Source: Litoribaculum gwangyangense
GTDB taxonomy: Bacteria; Bacteroidota; Bacteroidia; Flavobacteriales; Flavobacteriaceae
Length of the DNA: 64,000 nucleotides
Assembly (NCBI RefSeq): GCF_039543505.1
Contig: NZ_BAABJW010000001.1
Span: 1 to 64,000 of the forward strand
Direction of reading: 5' to 3'
Positions 27,051 through 36,346 of the stretch are shown here, in pieces. Each line of letters starts with the position of its first letter. Positions within the stretch are counted from its first letter, which is position 1. Made by a program: the position numbers and the translations under genes. Under the pieces are notes generated by a model, which was not told the origin of the DNA, ran no database searches, and saw only the letters and a list, made by a program, of their open reading frames with translations.

Positions 27051-27067
27051 AATTTAAAATTTTAGAC

Positions 27068-27337
27068 ATGAGTAAAATTATGACTGTCGACATCTTGTCG
27101 AGCATTAAAGGTGCACAGCCCAGTGAGGCCGTGAACAAATTGTTTGATGTGATTAAAAATGCACAACCAACAAATAATAACTCCTTTAATATGGATTATA
27201 ATAATTGTTTGTCTTTAGACTCCTTAAGGGACGATGTGGTGATTGAAAGTTCTACTTTGGAAAAACAAATCATTATTGAAAATTTTCCAAAAGAGAAAAA
27301 CGGGTATTTGGTAGTTTCGAAAATAATAGAAGAATAG
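27068..27337 (+). CDS. gatC: Aspartyl/glutamyl-tRNA amidotransferase subunit C (divergent)
   Basis: Small subunit that wraps around GatA and stabilises the GatCAB complex. The C-terminal 40 residues match GatC: SLRDDVVIES then LEKQIIIENFPKEKNGYLVV and SKIIEE. The N-terminal half does not show the usual helix pair clearly and has its own Asn-rich patch (NNNSFNMDYNN). At 89 residues it is near normal length. Position directly before gatA supports the call. The start is 18 bases after the attenuator T-run, and its stop overlaps the start region of gatA. Confidence 0.8.
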   Translation: MSKIMTVDILSSIKGAQPSEAVNKLFDVIKNAQPTNNNSFNMDYNNCLSLDSLRDDVVIESSTLEKQIIIENFPKEKNGYLVVSKIIEE

Positions 27338-27339
27338 TG

Positions 27340-28740
27340 ATGGAATCGCAAATACTTAAAATTCATCAGCAATTGATGAACAAGGAAATATCTTGTACCG
27401 ATTTGGTGAAAGGGAAATTAGATTTACTAAAACCAAACACCCATCAAACGGTTAACACTTTATTGGATTCATTAGCCTTGGATTTAGCCGCTAAAGTGGA
27501 TGCTAAGATTGAAAATGGAGAAACCATTGGGGTATTGGAAGGTATTCCGTTTGGAATTAAAGACGTATTTATGCTTCAAGGTACTGTTACGACAGCAAGT
27601 TCTAACTTGTTAAAAAATTATAAATCGGCATACACAGCTTCCGCTATTCAAAAACTTCTCGATGCAGGGGCTATTCCAATCGTGAAAGAAAACTGCGACA
27701 GTTTTGGCCATGGATCTTCTAGTGAAAACACGATTTTTGGTGCCGTTAAAAATGCTGTGAATCAAAATTTAGTTGCTGGAGGTTCAAGTGGTGGTTCTGC
27801 TGTTAATGTAGCTTTAGATTATACGGTTTTCTCCATTGGTGGTGATACTGGGGGTTCGGTGCGCCAACCCGCGGGCTATAACCATGTTTATGGCTTTAAA
27901 CCAACTTATGGCCGTATATCTCGCTTTGGCTTGATGGCTTATGCCTCATCAACAGATTGTGTAGGGCCTATAGCTAATACCATTGAAGATATTCGCATCC
28001 TATTAAATGTGATGAGTGGTAAAGACATAAAAGATCAAACTACTTATGTTTCCAAAGAAATAAGCGAAGAAAGCATTTCAAAAGTTATCGGCATCAAAAC
28101 CATAGGTTACTTTAAAAATTTTATGGAAAGTGATGCCATTAACCCAAAAATCAAAAATGATTTTTTAGCATCCATTGAAAAAATAAAAGCAAAAGGTATT
28201 GAAATAAAAGAACTGGATTTCTTTAAATCTGATATTCTGGTTTCCACATATTATACGTTGGCCATGGCCGAAACGGCCTCTAACCTATCTCGATTGGATG
28301 GCTCCAACTACGGCAATCGCATCGAAGACAAAAACTTAAAGGAATCCTATGCCATAACCCGTTCAGAGAATTTTTCAGAAGAGACCAAACGACGCATAGT
28401 TGGAGGCAATCAAGTACTCTCTCAAGGATTTTCAGATGAAATTTATTTAAAAGGACTGGCCTTGCGTGATGCCATTTCAGAGAATTTTGAAAACGATTTT
28501 AAGGAAGTGGACATCATTATTTCGCCAGTAACTCCAAGTGCGCCACCAAAAATTGGCGATAGTTTAAAAGACCCACACGCCATGTATTTAAGTGACGCCT
28601 ACACCGTGGGCTTTAGCTTAGGACAACTCCCTACTTTAACCATACCTCAAGGGACAGAAACTGGCTTGCAAATTACAGCCGCCAAAAACAATGACGGACT
28701 TGTTTTACAGTTTGCTAACTTCTTAAAAGATTTGATATAA
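27340..28740 (+). CDS. gatA: Aspartyl/glutamyl-tRNA amidotransferase subunit A
   Basis: Amidase subunit that releases ammonia from glutamine or asparagine for conversion of Asp-tRNA-Asn to Asn-tRNA-Asn. The amidase-signature triad is visible: Lys74 in FGIKDVF, the cis-Ser region AGGSSGGSA (146-154) and nucleophile Ser173 in GGDTGGSVRQPAG. The 466-residue length is usual. An in-frame GTG three bases earlier overlaps the gatC stop, but the ATG at 27340 is preferred. Its stop overlaps the gatB-aspS start (TAATG), so the subunits are translated in step. Confidence 0.93.
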   Translation: MESQILKIHQQLMNKEISCTDLVKGKLDLLKPNTHQTVNTLLDSLALDLAAKVDAKIENGETIGVLEGIPFGIKDVFMLQGTVTTASSNLLKNYKSAYTASAIQKLLDAGAIPIVKENCDSFGHGSSSENTIFGAVKNAVNQNLVAGGSSGGSAVNVALDYTVFSIGGDTGGSVRQPAGYNHVYGFKPTYGRISRFGLMAYASSTDCVGPIANTIEDIRILLNVMSGKDIKDQTTYVSKEISEESISKVIGIKTIGYFKNFMESDAINPKIKNDFLASIEKIKAKGIEIKELDFFKSDILVSTYYTLAMAETASNLSRLDGSNYGNRIEDKNLKESYAITRSENFSEETKRRIVGGNQVLSQGFSDEIYLKGLALRDAISENFENDFKEVDIIISPVTPSAPPKIGDSLKDPHAMYLSDAYTVGFSLGQLPTLTIPQGTETGLQITAAKNNDGLVLQFANFLKDLI

Positions 28741-31700
28741 TGGAATTAAAAGAGCTAGACGCAGCATTAAAAGCACATGAGTTAGAATTGGTTATCGGTT
28801 TGGAAACTCACGTTCGGTTAAACACCAAAACCAAATTGTTTTGTTCTTGCCCAAATGAAGAAATTGACACCCCAAACCACAACATATGTTCGGTTTGCAC
28901 GGGACAAATGGGCGTACTTCCTGCTATAAACAAAGAGGCTATTAAAAAGGCTATTTACTTTGGAAAAGCAGTAAAATCTACTTTTGAAAATGAAGTTATT
29001 TCATGGGATAGAAAACATTATGAATACCCAGACAACCCTAAAAACATACAAATTACGCAGTTTCACAACCCCATAATTCCCGATGGGCAAGTATCGTGTT
29101 TTAGAAATGATGGAAGCCAGTTCACTGTAAACTTGTCCCAGGTACATATAGAAGAGGATGCAGCAAAATTGATGCACGAAAAAAATGTGTCTTTAGTAGA
29201 TTTTAACAAAGCCGGTGTCCCTCTTATTGAAATTGTTACCACGCCATGCATTCGTCATATTGAAGATGCTTCAACTTATGCACAATACATACAGCGCATT
29301 GTTCAGAATTTAAAAATCTCTGAAGCCAATCTCGAAAAGGGTGAGTTTAAATCGGATGTTTCGGTATCGTTACGAAAAAAACATAGTTATAATTTAAATC
29401 CACGTACAGAAATAAAAAACCTAAACTCGTTTAAGTTTATGGTGGAAGCTTTAAAGGAAGAAGTTGAAAAACAGCTCAACTACTATCTGGAACATAAGGA
29501 ATTTAGGCCAGACCAAACCACCGTACTTTTTGATGCCGATTTAAAGCAAACCAAAACCATGCGTAAAAAGGAGTATGAAGCCGATTACCGCTTTATTTCT
29601 GAACCCGATTTACCTTTTGTTTGCATTAAAGATGTTGTGGAGTCCATTGATGTAGATGTGAGTTCGCTACCCTTTGCCGTAGAATCTATTCTTATAAAAG
29701 GTGGCGTATTACCTCAAGACGCTAAGTTTTTTACCGCAGATTCTTTGCGTTCTGAAACCTTTATAGCTATAAATAATGAGCTTAATGATCCTTCTTTTGT
29801 TGCTAAAACATTAACCAACAACATCAAACCTGAAGACTATATAAACATTAAGAATGTCTCAGATATTATTGAAATTTTCAAATTCCTAAAAGCTGAAAAA
29901 GCAACACCAGTTTTGGCCCAAAATGCCATAAAATCGGTGTTGGAAAATGCAAAATTCGACTACAAAACCTATTTTGAAAACCATACTATTTCCGAAGAAA
30001 AAATAAACGATGCCATTGCTAAAGTCATCTCTGAAAATGAAGCTGTGGCCAATGACATTAAAGCAGGAAATCAAGGAAAAGCTGGGATTTTAGTTGGAAA
30101 AGTAATCGCTTTAATTGGCAAAGGTGCTTCGGGAAAAGTCATTCGTGAAGGGATTTTGGCGTCGTTGGCCGGGGAGGTTGTAAAACAAAAAACAGAAACA
30201 GGAAGCAATGAAAAACAAAAAACAAAAAACCAAAAGGTAGAAGCCAAAGAAGAAGAAAAACTTCCTGCAATACCCCTTATTATAAAAGAGAAATACAGAA
30301 CACATTTAATAACTGATATTTCAGATAGCGATATTTCAATACTGGTAACTTTTGCAGGTTGGGTTGCCAGTGTGCGCGACCATGGTGAATTGATTTTTAT
30401 TGATTTGCGCGACTCCAGTGCCGAAGTGTTCCAAGTACGTTTAAGCAGGGAATCATTCCCGAATCTGGATGAATTGGTAAAACTGAAACCAGAATCGGTT
30501 ATTTCGGTTTCTGGAACCATTGTTCAACGTAAAGAAGACGATTACAATCCAAGTTTACGAACTGGAAAAATCGAATTAGAAGCTAAAGAATTGGATATTT
30601 TAAACCTATCCCGAACCTTACCTTTTGAAATAAAACGTGCCACAAAAACTAATGAAAACACTCGTTTTCAATATAAATTTCTGGACCATAGGAATGATGA
30701 TGTGCGTCGTGTAATTATAAATCGCCATAAAGTGATTAAACTGCTTCGCGATATTTTGGATGAACAAAATTTCCTTGAAATTGAAACCCCTATTTTAAGT
30801 GCCGGAACCGATGAGGGCGCGCGCGAATTTATTGTACCATCGCGAAAACAAGCCGGTGCGTTTTATACCTTACCACAAGCGCCGCAGCAATTTAAGCAAA
30901 TGTTGATGGTGAGTGGTTACGAGAAATATTTCCAGATTGCGCGTTGCTTTAGGGATGAAGATTCCCGGGGTGATCGCCAACCAGAATTTACGCAATTGGA
31001 TTTAGAAATGGCATACGCCAGTATGCAACAAATTATGGATTTAAACACCAAAATGTTTAATGAAGTGGTTACAAAAATTTACGGTAACAAATGGATTTTA
31101 CATCCTTTTGAAGTGATTACCTATCAAGACGCCATGGATAAATACGGCTGCGACCGGCCCGATTTACGATTCGGTTTACAACTTCAGGATATCACCGATA
31201 TTGTTAAGGAAACAACCTTTCAAGTTTTTAGCAAGCCTATTGATGAGGGCGGTATTGTAAAATGCATCAAGGTTTCGGCTGAGGAACAAGGAAAAAAGCG
31301 TTTATCGAAAGGTCAAATTGAAAAGCTAACCGAGATTGCCCAACAATTAGGTTTGGGTGGTTTAGCTTACATTATTGTTAATGAAAACGATTTACAATCG
31401 CCCATTATTAAGTTTTTAGGTGAAGATATTGCAGAAAATATTATAAAAACAACCCAGGCGCAAGTTGGAGATATTGTATTTTTTTCAGCGTCAGATTATG
31501 CTACTGCCAATAAAGCATTGGATGCTGTGCGCCAAGAGTTGGGTAGTATGTTACGTTTAATAAACCCCAAAGAATTACGTCCAGCTTGGGTGATTGATTT
31601 TCCAATGTTTGAAAAAACCGATGACGGCCATTGGACCTTTACACACAACCCATTTTCCATGCCTGCCGTATATGATATTGAAAAGCACATGAACGGAAAA

Positions 31701-32075
31701 GAGGAAGAAATTGGAAGTATCATTGCCCAACAATACGATTTAATATTGAATGGTTATGAAATTGGAGGCGGCTCAGTGCGTGCTCACAAACCTGAAATTT
31801 TAGAAGCTACTTACCGAAATATGGGTTACAATAAAGAAGAGATGCTGAAGAGTGTGGGTACTATGTATAAAGCGTTCCATTACGGTGCGCCACCGCATGG
31901 TGGTATTGCTTGGGGTGTGGATAGACTGATGATGATTTTAGAAAAGAAAAACTCTATTCGTGAGGTTATGGCATTCCCAAAAACAGGCACGAGCGAAGAT
32001 TTATTATTTGGTGCACCTTCCATGTTATCGGACAAAAAAGTGGAAGAGATGAACGTGAAAGTAATGAGAAAATAA
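28740..32075 (+). CDS. gatB/aspS: Fused GatB amidotransferase subunit and aspartyl-tRNA synthetase
   Basis: One 1111-residue chain carries two steps of Asn-tRNA synthesis. Residues 1-478 are GatB, with zinc-site Cys at LFCSCPN and NICSVCTG and a C-terminal helical tail domain (GASGKVIREGILASL). A charged low-complexity linker spans about 479-512. Residues 513-1111 are a bacterial-type AspRS: OB fold, motif 2 (CFRDEDSRGDRQPEF, near 736-750), a GAD insertion and motif 3 (GGIAWGVDRL). His548 in the RDHG loop matches the residue associated with non-discriminating AspRS. This implies it aspartylates tRNA-Asn as well. I know such fusions as annotated in flavobacteria. Confidence 0.95.
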   Translation: MELKELDAALKAHELELVIGLETHVRLNTKTKLFCSCPNEEIDTPNHNICSVCTGQMGVLPAINKEAIKKAIYFGKAVKSTFENEVISWDRKHYEYPDNPKNIQITQFHNPIIPDGQVSCFRNDGSQFTVNLSQVHIEEDAAKLMHEKNVSLVDFNKAGVPLIEIVTTPCIRHIEDASTYAQYIQRIVQNLKISEANLEKGEFKSDVSVSLRKKHSYNLNPRTEIKNLNSFKFMVEALKEEVEKQLNYYLEHKEFRPDQTTVLFDADLKQTKTMRKKEYEADYRFISEPDLPFVCIKDVVESIDVDVSSLPFAVESILIKGGVLPQDAKFFTADSLRSETFIAINNELNDPSFVAKTLTNNIKPEDYINIKNVSDIIEIFKFLKAEKATPVLAQNAIKSVLENAKFDYKTYFENHTISEEKINDAIAKVISENEAVANDIKAGNQGKAGILVGKVIALIGKGASGKVIREGILASLAGEVVKQKTETGSNEKQKTKNQKVEAKEEEKLPAIPLIIKEKYRTHLITDISDSDISILVTFAGWVASVRDHGELIFIDLRDSSAEVFQVRLSRESFPNLDELVKLKPESVISVSGTIVQRKEDDYNPSLRTGKIELEAKELDILNLSRTLPFEIKRATKTNENTRFQYKFLDHRNDDVRRVIINRHKVIKLLRDILDEQNFLEIETPILSAGTDEGAREFIVPSRKQAGAFYTLPQAPQQFKQMLMVSGYEKYFQIARCFRDEDSRGDRQPEFTQLDLEMAYASMQQIMDLNTKMFNEVVTKIYGNKWILHPFEVITYQDAMDKYGCDRPDLRFGLQLQDITDIVKETTFQVFSKPIDEGGIVKCIKVSAEEQGKKRLSKGQIEKLTEIAQQLGLGGLAYIIVNENDLQSPIIKFLGEDIAENIIKTTQAQVGDIVFFSASDYATANKALDAVRQELGSMLRLINPKELRPAWVIDFPMFEKTDDGHWTFTHNPFSMPAVYDIEKHMNGKEEEIGSIIAQQYDLILNGYEIGGGSVRAHKPEILEATYRNMGYNKEEMLKSVGTMYKAFHYGAPPHGGIAWGVDRLMMILEKKNSIREVMAFPKTGTSEDLLFGAPSMLSDKKVEEMNVKVMRK

Positions 32076-32140
32076 TAGCTCCTAATAAGATATCATTCGA
32101 GTGGTTTCGATTTGTACTGAAATCGTATCTAGAACTCAAT

Positions 32141-32174
32141 AAAAATCCTGACAAAATTTGTTAGGATTTTTTTT
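32141..32174 (+). terminator. Intrinsic terminator of the gatCAB-aspS operon
   Basis: AAATCCT (32143-32149) pairs with AGGATTT (32163-32169), extended inward by further A-T and G-T pairs, and is followed by Ts. It lies 67 bases after the stop. Confidence 0.75.
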
Positions 32175-32321
32175 AACAAATATGACTATATTTATAGGAA
32201 TCATTGAAACCAAAACTTTTTATATAACATTATAATTAAGGGATAAAAGGAAAAAAATTGGTATTTAACGAGTTATCGGCAACCATGTGCGTCACACCAT
32301 GCAAATAATAAAATTAAAAGC

Positions 32322-33980
32322 ATGAATATTAAATTTTTACTTTGCATTTGTTTATTTTGTATTTTTTCAATAGCATATTCTCAAAAAGTATTATCGCTTC
32401 ACCCACTCTTTACCGAAAAGGATGCTGTGTTGATTCCTAATCTGGAAGGTAAGTGGAATATTCCTGCTTTTAATATGACCATTTCATTTCTTAAGAAAGG
32501 AGACAATTTCTATATATTGAAATATGGTAGTGAAAAAAATCCATCTACATTTGAAGCCGTCTTTGTAAAGATTAAGAATGAACTATATCTTGATCTTAAC
32601 GGTGTAATGTCTCATTCAATAGGTGATGAAGATTACAGAAATACATTCCTTACGACTCATTCACTATACAAAATCCGCTTGAACAAAGACACTTTACAAC
32701 TTTATGAAACCAATTACTCATGGTTTTTCAATTATGCAATAAAAAATATCATGCTTTTCAAATACGAATGGGTTAAAAATGCTATGCTGTTGACTTACAA
32801 TACAGATGAATTACAATCATTTATTGCTAAACACAATAACGAGCCAGGAATTTTTGAAAATCCTTTAACATTAATTAGTAATCATCTTGATGTAACGGAA
32901 AAATCAAAATTGATTAATCATGCTTCAGAGGCTAAATCCTCAACCGTTATTTCACAAACATGTAGTCCTCAATTTCCTTTAAAGGACGGCTGGTTTGGCG
33001 GGGATGGTGATGTGTCAGTTCCGATAAATGCAACTACCACCTTATTTATTTTTAGTGATACCTGGGTTGGTACTAAAAACCAGCAAAGTAGAATGGAGCC
33101 AGGCATGAAAATGGTCTCTAACTCTGTTGCTGTTGAAACTTGTTTGCCAAGTGGAGAAACCGATGTAAAATACTTCTGGAATAATATGCATTCTGAGAAT
33201 CCAGAACCAATTTTTAAAAGCTTTACCAAGCGATATAAATATTGGGTGTCTGGTGCATTTATGATAAATGATAATTTATATGTGCTACTGGAAAAAGTTG
33301 GAACTAAGCTTGGTGCTTCTCCAACTGAAATTTTTAATTTTTCACTTTTAGGATATACGCTAGCCAAAATCAGCAATCCTGCTGTTGTCCCAGATAGATG
33401 GAACATTGAATACATTCCCATACCTGACTTTGGAAATCCATCTTTGGGAATAGGTGCCCATGTAAAGCTGGAAAATTATATTTATTTCTTTATTAGCCGA
33501 CATGATAAAGCACAAGTTCTTGTAAGAAAACAACTTGATTTTATTGATATTTCTGAAAAACCATTCGAATATTTTGCCCTGAATAAAACATGGAAAGAAG
33601 GGTTAGACACCAATGATATGGATACCATTGTAAATGGATTTAGAAACACCACGGTTAACTATCATCCTGAAATGAAACAATGGGTAATGATTTGTGATAT
33701 TAAATTCTTGGACAATAAAATAAAAATGCGCACAGCGTCGGCATTGACTGGTCCATGGTCGGATGAAATTGATATCTATGAAATACCTGAAGTAACAACA
33801 GGTAATTCTTCTTATACTGAATCAAATTTTTGTTATCTGCCCAGAGAATGTATCCAAAACTACGATTCGAAAAAGCATGTAATGCTTCTTACATACGATA
33901 TCAACAATCCGGATTTTTCCAAAATAAATGCAAATCCGAAAATTTACACTCCAAAGGTTATTAGGATTCAATTGAATTAG
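32322..33980 (+). CDS. Secreted propeller-like protein (DUF4185/DUF5005-like)
   Basis: A 552-residue exported protein with a signal peptide of about 20 residues (cleavage near AYSQ). The N-terminal part (40-160) has short strands reminiscent of lipocalin-like domains. From about residue 219 the motif DGWFGGDGDVSVPINAT followed by LFIFSDTWVG resembles the first blade of DUF4185/DUF5005 five-bladed propellers, a fold shared with some glycoside hydrolases. No catalytic residues can be assigned. It stands alone between unrelated genes with about 250 bases on each side, as a recently acquired gene might. Confidence 0.6.
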   Translation: MNIKFLLCICLFCIFSIAYSQKVLSLHPLFTEKDAVLIPNLEGKWNIPAFNMTISFLKKGDNFYILKYGSEKNPSTFEAVFVKIKNELYLDLNGVMSHSIGDEDYRNTFLTTHSLYKIRLNKDTLQLYETNYSWFFNYAIKNIMLFKYEWVKNAMLLTYNTDELQSFIAKHNNEPGIFENPLTLISNHLDVTEKSKLINHASEAKSSTVISQTCSPQFPLKDGWFGGDGDVSVPINATTTLFIFSDTWVGTKNQQSRMEPGMKMVSNSVAVETCLPSGETDVKYFWNNMHSENPEPIFKSFTKRYKYWVSGAFMINDNLYVLLEKVGTKLGASPTEIFNFSLLGYTLAKISNPAVVPDRWNIEYIPIPDFGNPSLGIGAHVKLENYIYFFISRHDKAQVLVRKQLDFIDISEKPFEYFALNKTWKEGLDTNDMDTIVNGFRNTTVNYHPEMKQWVMICDIKFLDNKIKMRTASALTGPWSDEIDIYEIPEVTTGNSSYTESNFCYLPRECIQNYDSKKHVMLLTYDINNPDFSKINANPKIYTPKVIRIQLN

Positions 33981-34231
33981 AATGGCAACCGATGACAAAA
34001 AATATAGTGTGTTTGCCACATAGTGTTAAAAATGAAAATGGCAGTAATTAATAAATATAGTAATATCTCGAAAAGTTGGGTTGTTGAAATGCCAAACGCA
34101 CCATATTCAAGACTGTTAAAATTCCAGACACTTGGCTTGTTGTAAACTTTAACATTAACTTCCGACTTTTATAAAAACTTTAAGAGTATTAAAACTTAAC
34201 TTTAAAAATTCAAAAACTTAAAAATTTCAAC

Positions 34232-34756
34232 ATGAAAAAATCAACCATTTTTGCGACTATTGCCTTTGCTTTTGTATTGCTTTTATCAACCAACGTTAAT
34301 GCCCAAAAATTTGCAGGACTTGACAAGAGCCCGCTTGATATAGCCTACTACAAAACCGATAGATATGCACCACCTATGGTAAAAGTAATTTATAGCAGAC
34401 CTCAATTAAACGGTCGTTCTATGAGTACTTTAGCCCCTGAAGGAAAGGTATGGCGTACTGGGGCCAATGAAGCTACCGAGATTCAGTTTTTTCAAGACAT
34501 GACATTTGGAGGTAAACCAGTAAAGGCTGGCACTTATTCATTATTCACTATCCCGGGTAAAACCGAATGGACCATTATACTGAATACCGTTTTGGATGTT
34601 TGGGGAGCTTACGGTTACAAGGAAGACAAAGATGTTTTACGAGTAAAAGCACCTGTTAGTTCTGGGGAAGCTGTTGAAGCGTTTTCTATTGCTTTTGATA
34701 ATGGAAATATGTATTTAGCTTGGGATACTACTAGAGTGGCTGTTTCCGTTAAATAA
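34232..34756 (+). CDS. Exported DUF2911 protein
   Basis: A 174-residue secreted or periplasmic protein. A signal peptide ends near NVNAQ (residue 25). The mature part is the DUF2911 pattern: VKVIYSRPQLNGRSM, VWRTGANEATEIQF, AGTYSLFTIPGKTEWTIILN and WGAYGY. The domain is frequent in Bacteroidota and its function is unknown. A bidirectional terminator shared with queE follows 20 bases after the stop. Confidence 0.88.
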   Translation: MKKSTIFATIAFAFVLLLSTNVNAQKFAGLDKSPLDIAYYKTDRYAPPMVKVIYSRPQLNGRSMSTLAPEGKVWRTGANEATEIQFFQDMTFGGKPVKAGTYSLFTIPGKTEWTIILNTVLDVWGAYGYKEDKDVLRVKAPVSSGEAVEAFSIAFDNGNMYLAWDTTRVAVSVK

Positions 34757-34775
34757 AAAATATAATCGATCTCAT

Positions 34776-34807
34776 AAAAAAAGCCTTGATATCTCAAGGC
34801 TTTTTTT
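34776..34807. terminator. Bidirectional intrinsic terminator
   Basis: GCCTTGA and TCAAGGC pair around TATC. Seven A-T pairs extend the stem on both sides, giving T-runs in both directions. It serves the DUF2911 gene and queE, whose stop codon lies in its edge. Confidence 0.85.
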
Positions 34808-35435
34808 ATGGTATATTTAAATATTTATGTGTTTGTAAAGAGACTTTCCACTTGGGGTTTTTCATTACATAATCCACAATTTCCGGAATAACCTTATCGC
34901 GTTTGCTCCACTCGGGTTGCATATATAAAATACAATTATTATTTACCTGGGCCGCTTGTTCTTCGGCAAAACGAAAATCGTCTTTGTTGTAAACAATCAC
35001 TTTTAATTCGTTTGCTTTTAAATAAACGTCTTTAGTAGGCAATTTCATTTTTTTGGGTGATAAACAAATCCAATCCCAAATACCAGTTAATTTATAGGCT
35101 CCCGAGGTTTCAATGTGAATTTGCAAACCTTCCTTCTTCAACAGTGAGGTTATCGGCATCATATCCCACATTAAAGGCTCGCCGCCAGTAATTACAATAG
35201 TATCACTATATTTTTTTGCGTTTTCTACTATTTTAGACACTTCGGTTGGTGGATGCAAATTGGCATTCCAACTCTCTTTTACATCACACCAATGGCATCC
35301 CACATCACACCCACCAATACGTATAAAATATGCTGCCGTTCCTTTGTGGTAACCTTCGCCCTGAATGGTATAAAATTCCTCCATTAAAGGTAGCATTTCA
35401 CCTTTATCGACTAATATTTTCAGCTCATTTTTCAT
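34806..35435 (-). CDS. queE: 7-carboxy-7-deazaguanine synthase
   Basis: Radical SAM enzyme that makes 7-carboxy-7-deazaguanine, an early step to queuosine. The 209-residue protein has the cluster motif CDVGCHWCD with Cys43, Cys47 and Cys50. FYTIQGEGYHKGTAAYFIR precedes it and TGGEPLMWD follows. The ATG at 35435 is chosen over an in-frame TTG because a perfect -7 element ends six bases before it, so the message is probably leaderless. queA, a later enzyme in the pathway, lies at the right end of this window but not in the same operon. Confidence 0.94.
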   Translation of the reverse strand: MKNELKILVDKGEMLPLMEEFYTIQGEGYHKGTAAYFIRIGGCDVGCHWCDVKESWNANLHPPTEVSKIVENAKKYSDTIVITGGEPLMWDMMPITSLLKKEGLQIHIETSGAYKLTGIWDWICLSPKKMKLPTKDVYLKANELKVIVYNKDDFRFAEEQAAQVNNNCILYMQPEWSKRDKVIPEIVDYVMKNPKWKVSLQTHKYLNIP

Positions 35436-35441
35436 AGATGG

Positions 35442-35449
35442 CAAAGATA
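35442..35449 (-). promoter_or_regulatory. -7 promoter element of queE
   Basis: TATCTTTG on the minus strand ends six bases before the ATG, implying a leaderless transcript. Confidence 0.5.
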
Positions 35450-35558
35450 CATGTTTTCGGCATTCAGACTAACCAATTTTGAATTTCAATTCAATTTGGC
35501 TAAATTCGCATTGGATTAATTAATTGTAAATTGCTTTTCTCTCTCAATCTCTCAATAA

Positions 35559-36275
35559 ATGAAATACATTTTATGTATGGTAATTTTGCTGTTTGGCATA
35601 AATTATCATTGCTACTCTCAAGTTGGTATTGGCACTACCTCACCCGACCCCTCTTCTATCTTAGATATCGAATCAAACAATGGAGGCTTACTCATACCTA
35701 GATTATCCTCTACTCAAATTGCTTCTATTCCGAATCCAGCCAACGGATTATTGGTTTACAACACCGATTTGAACATTTTTCAATTTAATTACGGTTCTAC
35801 AGTTACTCCTAATTGGCTGAGAACATCTCGAAAATTATCAGTAAAATGCAGCAATACAGACACTACAACTGATGTTAACAATAATGCAGCTATTAATGCC
35901 CCAATTATGGGTTCCCTTAATTGGAATGATGACATTTCTATTTATAATGTAGACACCGTTAATAATACGATTACAATAAACCAAACGGGACGTTATAGAA
36001 TAACTGTAAATGTTTCTCTTATTACTACTGTAAACGGGGCTCGTTTTACTCCGGAAATGTGGTTGGAAATCAATGGAACTCAACGAGGCACATTTGGATC
36101 TACTGGTTATATTAGAATTAATAATAACCATGAAGAAAGTTCACTGCATATTACCGAGGTATTCAATCTAAACTCGGGTGATATTGTTTCAGTAGCCATT
36201 GTAAGAACCGCCAATGCCGGAGTAGTTACCTTAAGAACTGTTGGTTCTTCAAATATTTATATTGAGAAAATATAA
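35559..36275 (+). CDS. Secreted protein with C1q-like C-terminal domain
   Basis: A 238-residue exported protein. After the signal peptide comes QVGIGTTSPDPSSILDIES, the well-known N-terminal signature of many Bacteroidota secreted proteins. The next block (GLLIPRLSSTQIASI, GLLVYNTDLNIF) is also standard for them. The last 130 residues are beta-rich and resemble a C1q/TNF-like jelly roll (GRYRITVNVSLITT, LNSGDIVSVAIVRT). No T9SS tail is seen. It is likely a surface or matrix protein of unknown partner. Confidence 0.7.
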   Translation: MKYILCMVILLFGINYHCYSQVGIGTTSPDPSSILDIESNNGGLLIPRLSSTQIASIPNPANGLLVYNTDLNIFQFNYGSTVTPNWLRTSRKLSVKCSNTDTTTDVNNNAAINAPIMGSLNWNDDISIYNVDTVNNTITINQTGRYRITVNVSLITTVNGARFTPEMWLEINGTQRGTFGSTGYIRINNNHEESSLHITEVFNLNSGDIVSVAIVRTANAGVVTLRTVGSSNIYIEKI

Positions 36276-36346
36276 AAGTAAATTACTATAAAGTCATATT
36301 TTTTTCTTCTTTATTTTTCCTGTATTTTTATCCGAAATAAAAGCAA

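Noticed and set aside
28740..32075. GatB-AspS fusion as a sequencing or frameshift artefact
   Set aside because: The frame is continuous through a plausible linker and both domains are complete. The fusion is also familiar from flavobacteria.
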